Assembly: GCA_947497175.1 (NCBI GenBank)
Contig: CANMFM010000009.1
Span: forward strand, 100,348 to 146,781
From: an uncultured Aquimarina sp.
GTDB lineage: Bacteria; Bacteroidota; Bacteroidia; Flavobacteriales; Flavobacteriaceae
Length of the DNA stretch: 46,434 nt
Direction of reading: 5' to 3'
Shown here piece after piece: positions 15,794-23,654 of this stretch; positions within the stretch are counted from its first letter, which is position 1; every line of letters starts with the position of its first letter. The translations under genes and the position numbers were made by a program. The notes below the pieces were generated by a model. That model searched no databases. It saw nothing but the letters and a program-made list of their open reading frames with translations, and was not told where the DNA came from.

Positions 15794-17191
15794 TTATTTC
15801 AAACTCCCTACCATGTCTTCAGGTTTTACCCATTCTTCAAACTCTTCTTCGGTGACATGACCTAAAGCAACGGCTTCATGTTTCAGAGTAGTACCATTTT
15901 GATGAGCTGTATTTGCTATTTCGGCAGCTTTGTAATATCCAATTTTGGTATTAAGTGCAGTAACTAACATTAATGAATTATTTAATAACTCAGTGATTCT
16001 CTTCTGATTCGGTTCAATACCTTGTGCACAATGTACATCAAAAGATACACAGGCATCACCAATTAATTGTGCGCTTTGTAAAAGGTTGGCTGCCATCACA
16101 GGTTTAAATACATTTAATTCAAAATGACCCTGCATTCCACCAACATTGATAGCAACATCATTACCCATAACCTGTGCACATACCATAGTTAAGGCTTCAC
16201 ATTGGGTAGGGTTAACTTTTCCAGGCATAATAGAACTCCCGGGTTCGTTAGCAGGAATTATTAGTTCTCCAATACCGCTTCTAGGACCAGAAGCTAACAT
16301 TCGAATATCATTTCCTATCTTATTAAGAGAAACTGCTAATTGTTTTAATGCTCCATGGGTTTCAACAAAAGCATCATGAGCAGCAAGGGCCTCGAATTTA
16401 TTTTCGGCAGTTATAAATGGTAAACTGGTAAACTGCGCTATAAATTCTGACACACGTTTAGCGTATCCTTTAGGAGTATTTAGTCCTGTTCCCACGGCGG
16501 TACCACCTAAAGCTAATTCGGCCATGTGTGGTAGCGTGTTTTCTAAAGCTTTTAACCCATGATCCAATTGAGAAACATAACCTGATAGTTCTTGACCGAT
16601 AGTAAGTGGAGTAGCATCCATAAAATGTGTACGTCCAATCTTTACTACATTTTTAAACTCTTCTGATTTCTTTTTTAAGGTATCTCTTAGTTGAGTAACC
16701 CCCGGAATGGTTACTTCCACTATTTTCTTATACGCCGCAATATGCATCCCTGTAGGGAAGGTGTCATTAGATGATTGAGATTTGTTTACATCATCATTAG
16801 GTTGTAATGTTTTTTCTCCTTCGCCAATTGTTTTACCTGCTAATTGATGAGCTCTGTTGGCAATAACCTCATTAACATTCATATTGCTCTGGGTACCCGA
16901 ACCTGTTTGCCATATCACTAAAGGAAATTGATCATCGTGTTTTCCTTCTAATATCTCATCACATACTTGCGAGATAAGATCTCTTTTTTCTATAGGTAAC
17001 GCTCCTAACTCACAGTTTGTGTATGCAGCTGCCTTTTTAAGGTAAGCGAAACCGTATACTATTTCTAATGGCATTGAAGCCGGAGCGCCAATCTTAAAAT
17101 TATTTCTGGATCGTTCTGTCTGAGCCCCCCAAAGTTTATCTGCTGGCACTTTAACCTCGCCCATTGTATCTTTTTCTATTCTATATTGCAT
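15794..17191 (-). CDS. fumC: Class II fumarate hydratase
   Basis: Reversibly hydrates fumarate to L-malate in the TCA cycle; cytoplasmic homotetramer, no iron-sulfur cluster. The 465-residue length is normal. Diagnostic blocks: [13 protein letters not shown] (start), [22 protein letters not shown] (~105; key [10 protein letters not shown]), [12 protein letters not shown] (~140), [18 protein letters not shown] (~185; catalytic His), and the superfamily signature [13 protein letters not shown] (~320). The start [19 protein letters not shown] is the usual one. A minus-strand TAAATTTG box (17223-17230) lies 32 bp upstream. Confidence 0.97.
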   Translation of the reverse strand: MQYRIEKDTMGEVKVPADKLWGAQTERSRNNFKIGAPASMPLEIVYGFAYLKKAAAYTNCELGALPIEKRDLISQVCDEILEGKHDDQFPLVIWQTGSGTQSNMNVNEVIANRAHQLAGKTIGEGEKTLQPNDDVNKSQSSNDTFPTGMHIAAYKKIVEVTIPGVTQLRDTLKKKSEEFKNVVKIGRTHFMDATPLTIGQELSGYVSQLDHGLKALENTLPHMAELALGGTAVGTGLNTPKGYAKRVSEFIAQFTSLPFITAENKFEALAAHDAFVETHGALKQLAVSLNKIGNDIRMLASGPRSGIGELIIPANEPGSSIMPGKVNPTQCEALTMVCAQVMGNDVAINVGGMQGHFELNVFKPVMAANLLQSAQLIGDACVSFDVHCAQGIEPNQKRITELLNNSLMLVTALNTKIGYYKAAEIANTAHQNGTTLKHEAVALGHVTEEEFEEWVKPEDMVGSLK

Positions 17192-17222
17192 AGCTTGTGA
17201 TGATTTGTTTTTTTAAAGAGTG

Positions 17223-17230
17223 CAAATTTA
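17223..17230 (-). promoter_or_regulatory. Candidate -7 box of fumC
   Basis: CAAATTTA on the plus strand reads TAAATTTG on the minus strand, an exact TAnnTTTG, 32 bp before the start codon. No clear -33 TTG. Confidence 0.4.
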
Positions 17231-17324
17231 AGCATTTGTTAAGCTATTTCTGAATTTAAAGTCTTGTTTTTTTCGGATATTTATAGCGATAAAAATAGAT
17301 TTTAAAATAAATTATATTTCTGTT

Positions 17325-17354
17325 ATGACATATACATAAGACTTATTATCTTTG
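17325..17354 (+). promoter_or_regulatory. Candidate promoter of the small membrane protein
   Basis: Exact TAnnTTTG box TATCTTTG (17347-17354) with ATG in place of TTG at 17325-17327 and a 19-bp spacer. The ORF begins 27 bp after the box. Confidence 0.5.
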
Positions 17355-17380
17355 TCAAAATTGAAAATTAGAATATCGTT

Positions 17381-17554
17381 ATGTTTGAATTTGATCAGTA
17401 TCTTGGTTTTTTAGCATTTTTAACTATCCTTACCATTGGTTTTTGGTTAATGATCTTTTTATTAACTTTTGTAATCCCGTACTGGATTATAGGTGCTAAT
17501 CTTGAAAATTTTAAGATGAGAAGAGAGGCTAAGCGCCAGGCTAAGCAGGCATAG
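17381..17554 (+). CDS. 57-residue small membrane protein
   Basis: A short ORF with its own candidate promoter and terminator. It has a short acidic start (MFEFDQYLGF), a long hydrophobic stretch from about residue 9 to 38 (LAFLTILTIGFWLMIFLLTF then VIPYWIIGA), enough for one long or two short membrane helices, and a basic charged tail (NFKMRREAKRQAKQA). The positive tail predicts a cytoplasmic C terminus. I do not recognise the family. Small phage-shock or YoaI-like membrane peptides have similar architecture, but there is no specific match. It sits in the gap between the divergent fumC and the convergent ArsC-like gene. Confidence 0.7.
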   Translation: MFEFDQYLGFLAFLTILTIGFWLMIFLLTFVIPYWIIGANLENFKMRREAKRQAKQA

Positions 17555-17572
17555 TGGATTAAAAATATATGT

Positions 17573-17603
17573 AAAAAAGGAAGTCATTTGACTTCCTTTT
17601 TTT
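17573..17603. terminator. Bidirectional terminator between the small membrane protein and the ArsC-like gene
   Basis: Stem GGAAGTCA / TGACTTCC (17579-17586, 17589-17596) with A run before and T7 after. Confidence 0.88.
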
Positions 17604-17613
17604 GTTGCTAAAC

Positions 17614-17955
17614 TTATAATATATCTTTTACTTTTTCAGGGGGTCTGCCAAGTACTGCCTTATTGTCTTTAATAACAATAGGTCTTTCAATTAATATTGG
17701 ATTTTTAACCATGACTTTAATCAGCTCAGTATCGTTTAGGTCCTTTTCTTTAAAATTTTCTTTCCATACAGATTCATTCTTGCGTATTAATTCTGCCGGA
17801 GTACTACCAAGAAGTTTGATTATTTTGGTGAGCTCTTTTTCTGAAGGTGGGGTTTCAAGGTATTTCACCATGTTAATTTCTTCTTTGTGTTCTTCAAGTA
17901 TGGCAAGAGTTTCTCTTGACTTTCGACATCTTGGATTATGATATATTGTTGTCAT
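17614..17955 (-). CDS. ArsC/Spx-family thioredoxin-fold protein
   Basis: A 113-residue ArsC-like protein. The active-site region is IYHNPRCRKSRETLAIL, with a single catalytic-type Cys (CRKS) as in glutaredoxin-linked arsenate reductases and YfgD, not the CxxC of Spx. The middle block MVKYLETPPSEKELTKIIKLLG and C-terminal LIERPIVIKDNKAVLGRPPEKV (given by ends) are the standard ArsC family pattern. No ars operon genes are near, so arsenate reduction is unproven. It lies 57 bp upstream of the prfB 3' end on the same strand but is transcribed after prfB. Confidence 0.85.
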   Translation of the reverse strand: MTTIYHNPRCRKSRETLAILEEHKEEINMVKYLETPPSEKELTKIIKLLGSTPAELIRKNESVWKENFKEKDLNDTELIKVMVKNPILIERPIVIKDNKAVLGRPPEKVKDIL

Positions 17956-18012
17956 CGTTGTAGATTAAGAATAATACTCAATATAATTTCGTTTTTACTA
18001 GCTGTAACCGGG

Positions 18013-19111
18013 TTAATCTTCATGTTTTTGCCCCATCATCATCAGATACGCTTTCAGGAATTGATCGATATTTCCATCCATCACAGCATCTACATTACCA
18101 GTTTCTTCTGCGGTTCTTACATCTTTCACCAGTTTGTATGGATGCATCACATAATTACGGATTTGCGAACCCCATTCAATCTTCATTTTGGAAGCTTCAA
18201 TTTCGTCTCGCTGTGCTCTTTGTTTCTGAAGTTCGATTTCAAATAACTGTGATTTAAGCATTTGTAGTGCTTTTTCGCGGTTATCGTGCTGTGATCTTGA
18301 GTCAGAGCAAGAAATCTGAATCCCGGTTGGGAAATGCGTAAGCTGCACCTTAGTTTCTACTTTATTCACATTTTGCCCGCCGGCACCACTGGACCGGGAG
18401 GTGATGATTTCATAATCTGAAGGATTGATATCAATTTCTATACTATCATCAGCCAAAGGGTATACATAAATAGAGGCAAAAGAGGTATGTCGTTTTGCAT
18501 TACTATCAAATGGAGATATACGAACTAATCGATGCACCCCATTCTCACCTTTGAGCCAACCAAAAGCATAGTCACCCTCAATTTCTAAAGTTACTGTTTT
18601 GATTCCGGCTACATCGCCATCCTGATAGTTGAGTTCTTTAACTTTGTATCCTTGTTTTTCTGCCCACATTAAATACATACGCATCAACATACTGGCCCAG
18701 TCACAACTTTCGGTACCACCAGCACCCGCAGTAATTTGCAGTACTGCACTCATACTATCTCCTTCATCACTAAGCATGTTTTTGAATTCCAGGTCTTCTA
18801 TTAATGATTTGGATTCTTCAAAGCGTTCAGAGACTTCGGTTTCAGAGGCATCTCCTTCTTTATAAAATTCAAAAAGTACCTCTAAGTCATCAACAAGTGA
18901 TTCGCCTTTTTGATAGTCAGAAACCCATTTTTTCTGGGCATTCAGGGATCTCATTAGTTTTTCTGCCTCTTGGGCATTATCCCAAAAATCAGGGGCATAT
19001 GTCTTTTCTTCTTCGTTAGCTATTTCTATGAGTTTGGCATCAATGTCAAAGATACCTCCTTAACGCAACCAGGCGCTCTCTAAGATCTTGTAAAGTCTCA
19101 GTATTGATCAT
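18013..19111 (-). CDS. prfB: Peptide chain release factor 2, made by programmed +1 frameshift
   Basis: Releases peptides at UAA and UGA codons. The start is at 19111: 21 codons ([21 protein letters not shown]) then an in-frame TGA, after which the +1 frame continues ([15 protein letters not shown]...) to 18013. Joined product is about 365 residues, the usual RF2 length. The anticodon-like tripeptide SPF is in [16 protein letters not shown], and the catalytic GGQ is in [18 protein letters not shown]. The frameshift site AGGAGG-TAT-CTT-TGA-C matches the classical RF2 autoregulatory site. An automated call that starts at 18954 would lose about 50 residues. Confidence 0.96.
19045..19060 (-). promoter_or_regulatory. 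prfB programmed frameshift site
   Basis: Minus-strand AGGAGG TAT CTT TGA C: an internal Shine-Dalgarno-like element, slippery CTT and UGA stop. When RF2 is scarce, ribosomes pause at UGA and slip +1, so the factor controls its own level. Confidence 0.95.
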
Positions 19112-19222
19112 AATTTAATTATTTATGGCAAAAATAGGATTTAACACTTCAGTAAGAAACATTTTTTGGATTATTTTATAGCTTTAAAAATTTTGTTAAT
19201 ACTTTCACGCAAATCATCATTT

Positions 19223-21634
19223 ATGAAGCCATTCTTTCTTTCTATATTTTTACTAGTTACGGGGTCAATATCAGGACAATTTTTAGATCAATTTAAAAAT
19301 CTAACCTCTTTCGAGGGCTTTTTTACGTTTCATTATAACCCGGCAAAGGATGAAATATTCTTAGAAGTAGGTCAACTAAATGAGGAGTTCCTATATGTTC
19401 ATTCTTTAACGACGGGTTTAGGATCTAATGATATAGGTTTGGATAGAGGTCAAATCGGAGGCGGAGTGATCGTTAAATTTCAAAAAGCGGGTAATAAATT
19501 GCTCTTAGTGCAACCTAGTCAGCGCTATCGGGCAATAACAGATAATCTTTTAGAAAAGAAGAGCGTTGAGCAGGCATTTGCAAAGTCAGTTTTATTTGGT
19601 TTTCCTATTAAAGAAGAAAAATCAGGAAAATATATTATTGATTTCACTCCGTTCTTAATGCAAGATACCCATAGCGTGATTGAGCGATTGAAGTCTCAAA
19701 AAGAAGGAGTTTATAGTGTTGATAAAGAAAGAAGTACACTGCATCTCGAGCGTACAAAGGCTTTTCCTAAAAACGTAGAGTTTGAAGCGCTACTAACATA
19801 TAAAGGGATTGCAAAAGGATCGAATATTAAATCAGTAGCACCAAATTCGCAGTTTTTGACTCTAGTTCAACATCATTCATTTGTAGAATTACCAGAAGAG
19901 GGGTATGATAAGCGAGAATTTGATCCTAGAAGTGGTGCTTTATCAATCTCATATATGGATTACGCTACACCAATTCAGGAATCAATAACAAAACGATATG
20001 TTATTCGACATCGGCTTCAGAAAAAATTTCCAAATCAAAACATCAGCGAGGCAAAAGAGCCGATTGTATATTATCTGGATCCCGGCACTCCAGAGCCTGT
20101 ACGATCTGCTTTGTTAGATGGTGCACGATGGTGGAATCAAGCCTACGAGGCAATTGGCTTTAAAAATGCATTTCAAGTAAAAATGTTACCCGCAGATGCA
20201 GATCCAATGGATCTAAGGTATAATGTAATCCAATGGGTGCATCGATCTACCCGGGGATGGAGTTATGGAGCTAGTGTTGTCGATCCAAGAACGGGAGAAA
20301 TATTGAAAGGGCACGTAAGCCTTGGAAGTTTGCGAATTCGACAAGATTTTTTAATTGCACAGGCATTACTAAACAAACCGTTTAAAGATAGAGATGATAC
20401 TTATCAACCGATGTTAGAAATGGCTTTAGCGCGAATTCGACAATTATCAGCGCATGAAGTCGGACACACTTTGGGCTTTGCTCATAATTTTGCGGCTAGC
20501 ACCAATAATAGAGCATCTGTGATGGATTATCCACATCCAAAGGTATCTCTTAAAAATGGAACTATTGATTTGTCTAATGCGTATGATACTAAAATTGGAG
20601 ATTGGGATAAGGTTACTGTTGCCTATAGTTATTCTGAGTTTGATAAAAACCTTGATGAGAATAAAGAGCTTGATAGAATTCTAAATAACGCGTATCAATC
20701 AGGTTTGCGGTTTATTTCAGATAGTGATGCCAGACCAATCGGTGGGGCACATGAGTTGGCACATCTTTGGGATAACGGTACAAGTGCTGCCAGGGAACTA
20801 GAAAATATTCTGGAAGTTAGAAAAACAGCGATACGCAATTTTTCAGTTGATAATATAAGAAGTAAAGAACCATATTCGGTTTTAGAAGATGTTTTTGTGC
20901 CTCTTTATTTCTTTCATAGATATCAAACCGAAGCTGCGGTAAAACTTATCGGAGGATTACATTATAATTACGCTGTAAAAGGAGATAACCAGACGATTGT
21001 TGAAACGACTGATTCAAAAAAACAGAGAAACGCTTTAGCGCAGGTATTGAAAACATTATCGCCAGAGGTATTATCGATTCCGGTAGATAAGCTAAAGTTA
21101 TTTCCGCCTAGAGCTTACAGATATGATAGAACCAGAGAATCTTTTCAAAGTAAAACTGGGGTAGGTTTCGACCCTTTAAGTGCGGTTTCGACGGCTAGTG
21201 ATATGAGTTTGTCGCTTTTGTTGCATCCGGAAAGAGCTTCGCGGTTAGTACAACAAAAAAGTTTAGATCAAAATCAGTTGGGATTATCAGAAATGTTAGA
21301 TCAGTTACTTATATATACTTTTAAAAAGACATCTGGCACTCGGTATTATGAAGAAATTCAACATACAGTAAAGGCAAATGTAATCAAACATCTCATAAAA
21401 TTAAGTAATGATAAGAGTGCATATCCACAAGTGAATGCGATAGCATATTCTAAAATAATGGATTTATTAGAACTGCTAAAAGGTAAAAGCATAGATGGAT
21501 TAGGTAAGATGTACAATGCTTATTATGTGAAGCAGATGAATGACTTTTTAGATAAACCTGAAAATTTTAAAGTAGTACCTTCGCCTAAAATTCCTGACGG
21601 TTCTCCAATCGGAAGTTTTAGATGTGATTTTTAA
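19223..21634 (+). CDS. Secreted zinc metalloprotease, DUF5117/DUF4953 family
   Basis: About 803 residues. I start at 19223 (MKPFFLSIFLLVTGSISGQ), which gives a Sec signal; the longer upstream frame adds 19 residues without one. An N-terminal DUF5118/DUF5117-like region (residues ~20-300, FLDQFKNLTSFEGFFTFHYNP start; EEFLYVHSLTTGLGSNDIG) precedes the metzincin-like site LSAHEVGHTLGFAHNF (HExxHxxGxxH) at ~420, followed by SVMDYPHPKV (Met-turn-like). The C-terminal DUF4953 region contains LYFFHRYQTEAAVKLIGG. Probably an outer-membrane or extracellular peptidase that feeds on proteins. It lies 111 bp from the divergent prfB start. Confidence 0.88.
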   Translation: MKPFFLSIFLLVTGSISGQFLDQFKNLTSFEGFFTFHYNPAKDEIFLEVGQLNEEFLYVHSLTTGLGSNDIGLDRGQIGGGVIVKFQKAGNKLLLVQPSQRYRAITDNLLEKKSVEQAFAKSVLFGFPIKEEKSGKYIIDFTPFLMQDTHSVIERLKSQKEGVYSVDKERSTLHLERTKAFPKNVEFEALLTYKGIAKGSNIKSVAPNSQFLTLVQHHSFVELPEEGYDKREFDPRSGALSISYMDYATPIQESITKRYVIRHRLQKKFPNQNISEAKEPIVYYLDPGTPEPVRSALLDGARWWNQAYEAIGFKNAFQVKMLPADADPMDLRYNVIQWVHRSTRGWSYGASVVDPRTGEILKGHVSLGSLRIRQDFLIAQALLNKPFKDRDDTYQPMLEMALARIRQLSAHEVGHTLGFAHNFAASTNNRASVMDYPHPKVSLKNGTIDLSNAYDTKIGDWDKVTVAYSYSEFDKNLDENKELDRILNNAYQSGLRFISDSDARPIGGAHELAHLWDNGTSAARELENILEVRKTAIRNFSVDNIRSKEPYSVLEDVFVPLYFFHRYQTEAAVKLIGGLHYNYAVKGDNQTIVETTDSKKQRNALAQVLKTLSPEVLSIPVDKLKLFPPRAYRYDRTRESFQSKTGVGFDPLSAVSTASDMSLSLLLHPERASRLVQQKSLDQNQLGLSEMLDQLLIYTFKKTSGTRYYEEIQHTVKANVIKHLIKLSNDKSAYPQVNAIAYSKIMDLLELLKGKSIDGLGKMYNAYYVKQMNDFLDKPENFKVVPSPKIPDGSPIGSFRCDF

Positions 21635-21657
21635 ATGTTTTTTCAAAATTTGTATAC

Positions 21658-22692
21658 ATGAAAATAGACCTTAGAAGTGATACCATAACCAAACCAACTC
21701 CGGCGATGCTTACCGCTATGATGAATGCAGAAGTAGGAGATGATGTGTATAAAGAAGATCCAGCAACAAATGAATTAGAACGTAGGATAGCCGATATGTT
21801 TGGTATGGATGATGCCTTGTTTTTTCCTACCGGAAGTATGGCAAATCAAGCAGCCATAAAGCTACACACACAACCAGGAGAACAACTAATTGCAGATAAA
21901 TATGCACACGTATATAATTATGAAGGAGGAGGGGTGTCTTTTAATAGTGGCGTATCTTGCAAATTAATAGATGGTCATAGAGGGATGATTACGGCTTCTC
22001 AGGTAGAAGAGTCAATTAATCCTCCAGATTTTTATCACAGTCCATTAACTAGCTTGGTTTGTATAGAAAATACAACCAATAAGGGAGGTGGAGCTTGTTA
22101 TGATTTTAAAGAAATTAAAAAAATCAAAGACGTGTGTGTAAATCATAAACTTGGTTATCATCTTGATGGTGCAAGATTGTGGAATGCTTTGGTGGCTAAT
22201 GGAGAAGACCCTAAACAATATGGAGAAGTCTTTGATACTATTTCTGTATGTTTAAGTAAAGGTTTAGGGGCGCCTGTAGGATCTGTATTGGTTGGCGATA
22301 AGAATATTATGGAAAAAGCCATCAGAGTTCGCAAAGTTTTAGGGGGTGGCATGAGACAAGTTGGTTATATGGCCGCCGCGGGATTATATGCAATAGACAA
22401 TCATATAAGCAGACTGTCAGAGGATCATAAAAGAGCTAAAGAAATAGGAGAAGTATTGACAGAATTATCTTTTGTAACCCATGTTGAGCCCATAGATACA
22501 AATATTATCATATTTAAAATCGATAGTGATCAAGAGGAGTTTATTGCTAAAATGTCAACAAAAAACATTCATTTTTATGGAATGGGACAAGGTAAATTGA
22601 GATTTGTTACTCATTTAGAGTATACCCAGGAAATGCATGAGTATTTTTTAGAAGAATTGATGTCTATAAAACTAAATAAAGCTGTTCTATAA
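21658..22692 (+). CDS. Low-specificity L-threonine aldolase
   Basis: Cleaves L-threonine or allo-threonine to glycine and acetaldehyde with PLP. The 344 residues begin KIDLRSDTITKPTPAML (the family N-terminal signature) and continue with VGDDVYKEDPATNELERR, FPTGSMANQAAIKLH, GYHLDGARLWNALVANGE (Asp binding the PLP pyridine) and the Schiff-base lysine in CLSKGLGAPVGSVLVGD (~200). Length and layout are those of GLY1/LtaE. It starts 23 bp after the metalloprotease stop, so both may share a transcript. A strong terminator overlaps its stop codon. Confidence 0.92.
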   Translation: MKIDLRSDTITKPTPAMLTAMMNAEVGDDVYKEDPATNELERRIADMFGMDDALFFPTGSMANQAAIKLHTQPGEQLIADKYAHVYNYEGGGVSFNSGVSCKLIDGHRGMITASQVEESINPPDFYHSPLTSLVCIENTTNKGGGACYDFKEIKKIKDVCVNHKLGYHLDGARLWNALVANGEDPKQYGEVFDTISVCLSKGLGAPVGSVLVGDKNIMEKAIRVRKVLGGGMRQVGYMAAAGLYAIDNHISRLSEDHKRAKEIGEVLTELSFVTHVEPIDTNIIIFKIDSDQEEFIAKMSTKNIHFYGMGQGKLRFVTHLEYTQEMHEYFLEELMSIKLNKAVL

Positions 22693-22711
22693 TAGTTGAA
22701 CAGCTTTATTT
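22674..22711 (+). terminator. Terminator overlapping the threonine aldolase stop codon
   Basis: Fourteen-bp perfect stem AAATAAAGCTGTTC / GAACAGCTTTATTT (22674-22687, 22698-22711). The left arm is inside the coding region. The T run after it is short and broken by GG. Confidence 0.75.
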
Positions 22712-22743
22712 GGTTTTATAAATAAACGTAACACTTAAAAATA

Positions 22744-23064
22744 TTAAATTTCTTTAGTATCGGCATCAGGCGCATTCTCTTTTACAGAATTTATTCCGTT
22801 TTCCATTCCTGATTCTGAAGAATACATTTGGCTGCTTCCGATTACTTGTCCGTTACCAGCTTTTAAATTAAAAAAGAATTTACCGTTTTTCGCTGTTTTA
22901 CGCTCATATCTTCCATCTTCTGAAGCATTTTTCTTTACAGAGGCAATTCCGTTTTCTGCTGCTGATTTACTATTATAGACTTCACTGCTAAGGATTACTT
23001 GTCCATTTTTTGCCTTTAATGTGAAGTGAAAACTTGACCCTTCCTTGTTTTTGAGTTCAAACAT
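22744..23064 (-). CDS. YegP-family (DUF1508) protein with two repeats
   Basis: A 106-residue cytoplasmic protein made of two tandem DUF1508 units of about 48 residues: SFHFTLKAKNGQVILSSEVY ... AENGIASVKKNA and KFFFNLKAGNGQVIGSSQMY ... MENGINSVKENA. Each unit has the pattern 'F-x-F-x-L-K-A-x-N-G-Q-V-I-x-S-S-x-x-Y-x-S' typical of YegP. Function in the family is not firmly established; stress association has been suggested. It stands alone between terminators. Confidence 0.92.
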   Translation of the reverse strand: MFELKNKEGSSFHFTLKAKNGQVILSSEVYNSKSAAENGIASVKKNASEDGRYERKTAKNGKFFFNLKAGNGQVIGSSQMYSSESGMENGINSVKENAPDADTKEI

Positions 23065-23186
23065 ACTATTTGATTTTAGTTAATTTTTTAGCTTTTGTTA
23101 AAATTATAGAATTAAATGGAAAAAGAAAAATGTAAAAAGAAAGAAGCATATTTTTTTAAAAATAGACGATTCTTGATCTGATAAAA

Positions 23187-23510
23187 TTATTTAAACAGGT
23201 CTAATCCAGGGATATTTGGCATTCCGTCTTTGGCTACAGCAGCTAATTCGGATTCTTGTATTTGAGTAGCTTTAGTAATTGCTTTATTAAGGGTGAGGAT
23301 CAAATAATCTTCAAGTTGTTCTTTGTCTTCTAATAGCGTATCGTCAATTGATATACCAGTTATTTTTCGATTTGCTGTTATGGTAACCTTTAGTAGATCA
23401 TCTGTACTGCTTTCGTCTATTAAAACAGAATCCATCCTTTTCTTAGTTTCTTCAACTTTCTTTTGGGTCTCTTTTAATTTACCCATCATTCCCATCATAT
23501 CTCCAAACAT
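23187..23510 (-). CDS. YbaB/EbfC family nucleoid-associated protein
   Basis: A 107-residue DNA-binding protein. The Met-rich start [26 protein letters not shown] is the YbaB signature, followed by the two-stranded core [22 protein letters not shown] and the C-terminal helix [38 protein letters not shown] (described by its ends). Dimers bind DNA as a pincer in the family. Usually next to dnaX/recR; here the neighbour is an S9 peptidase, so the context is unusual but not informative. A minus-strand TAATTTTG box at 23538-23545 is the candidate promoter. Confidence 0.92.
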   Translation of the reverse strand: MFGDMMGMMGKLKETQKKVEETKKRMDSVLIDESSTDDLLKVTITANRKITGISIDDTLLEDKEQLEDYLILTLNKAITKATQIQESELAAVAKDGMPNIPGLDLFK

Positions 23511-23537
23511 GTCTGCGTCTTTTTAAGATTAATAAAA

Positions 23538-23545
23538 CAAAATTA
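23538..23545 (-). promoter_or_regulatory. Candidate -7 box of the YbaB gene
   Basis: CAAAATTA on plus reads TAATTTTG on minus, an exact TAnnTTTG, 28 bp before the start codon. The nearest upstream TTG gives only a 12-bp spacer. Confidence 0.35.
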
Positions 23546-23654
23546 GTATTTTGGTCACAAATAAGCTAGGAGAATTCGTATGAAATAGTTCATGAATAGC
23601 AAATCGTAATCCTATAGTTGGCTACTAATGAATACATAAAATTGTTATAAATAG

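Noticed and set aside
17605..17960. Possible arsenate resistance locus
   Set aside because: Only one ArsC-like gene with no arsR/acr neighbours, so I keep it as a thioredoxin-fold protein of open function.
18804..19019. Plus-strand small frame over the start of prfB
   Set aside because: Opposite the RF2 coding sequence, which is continuous after the programmed frameshift.
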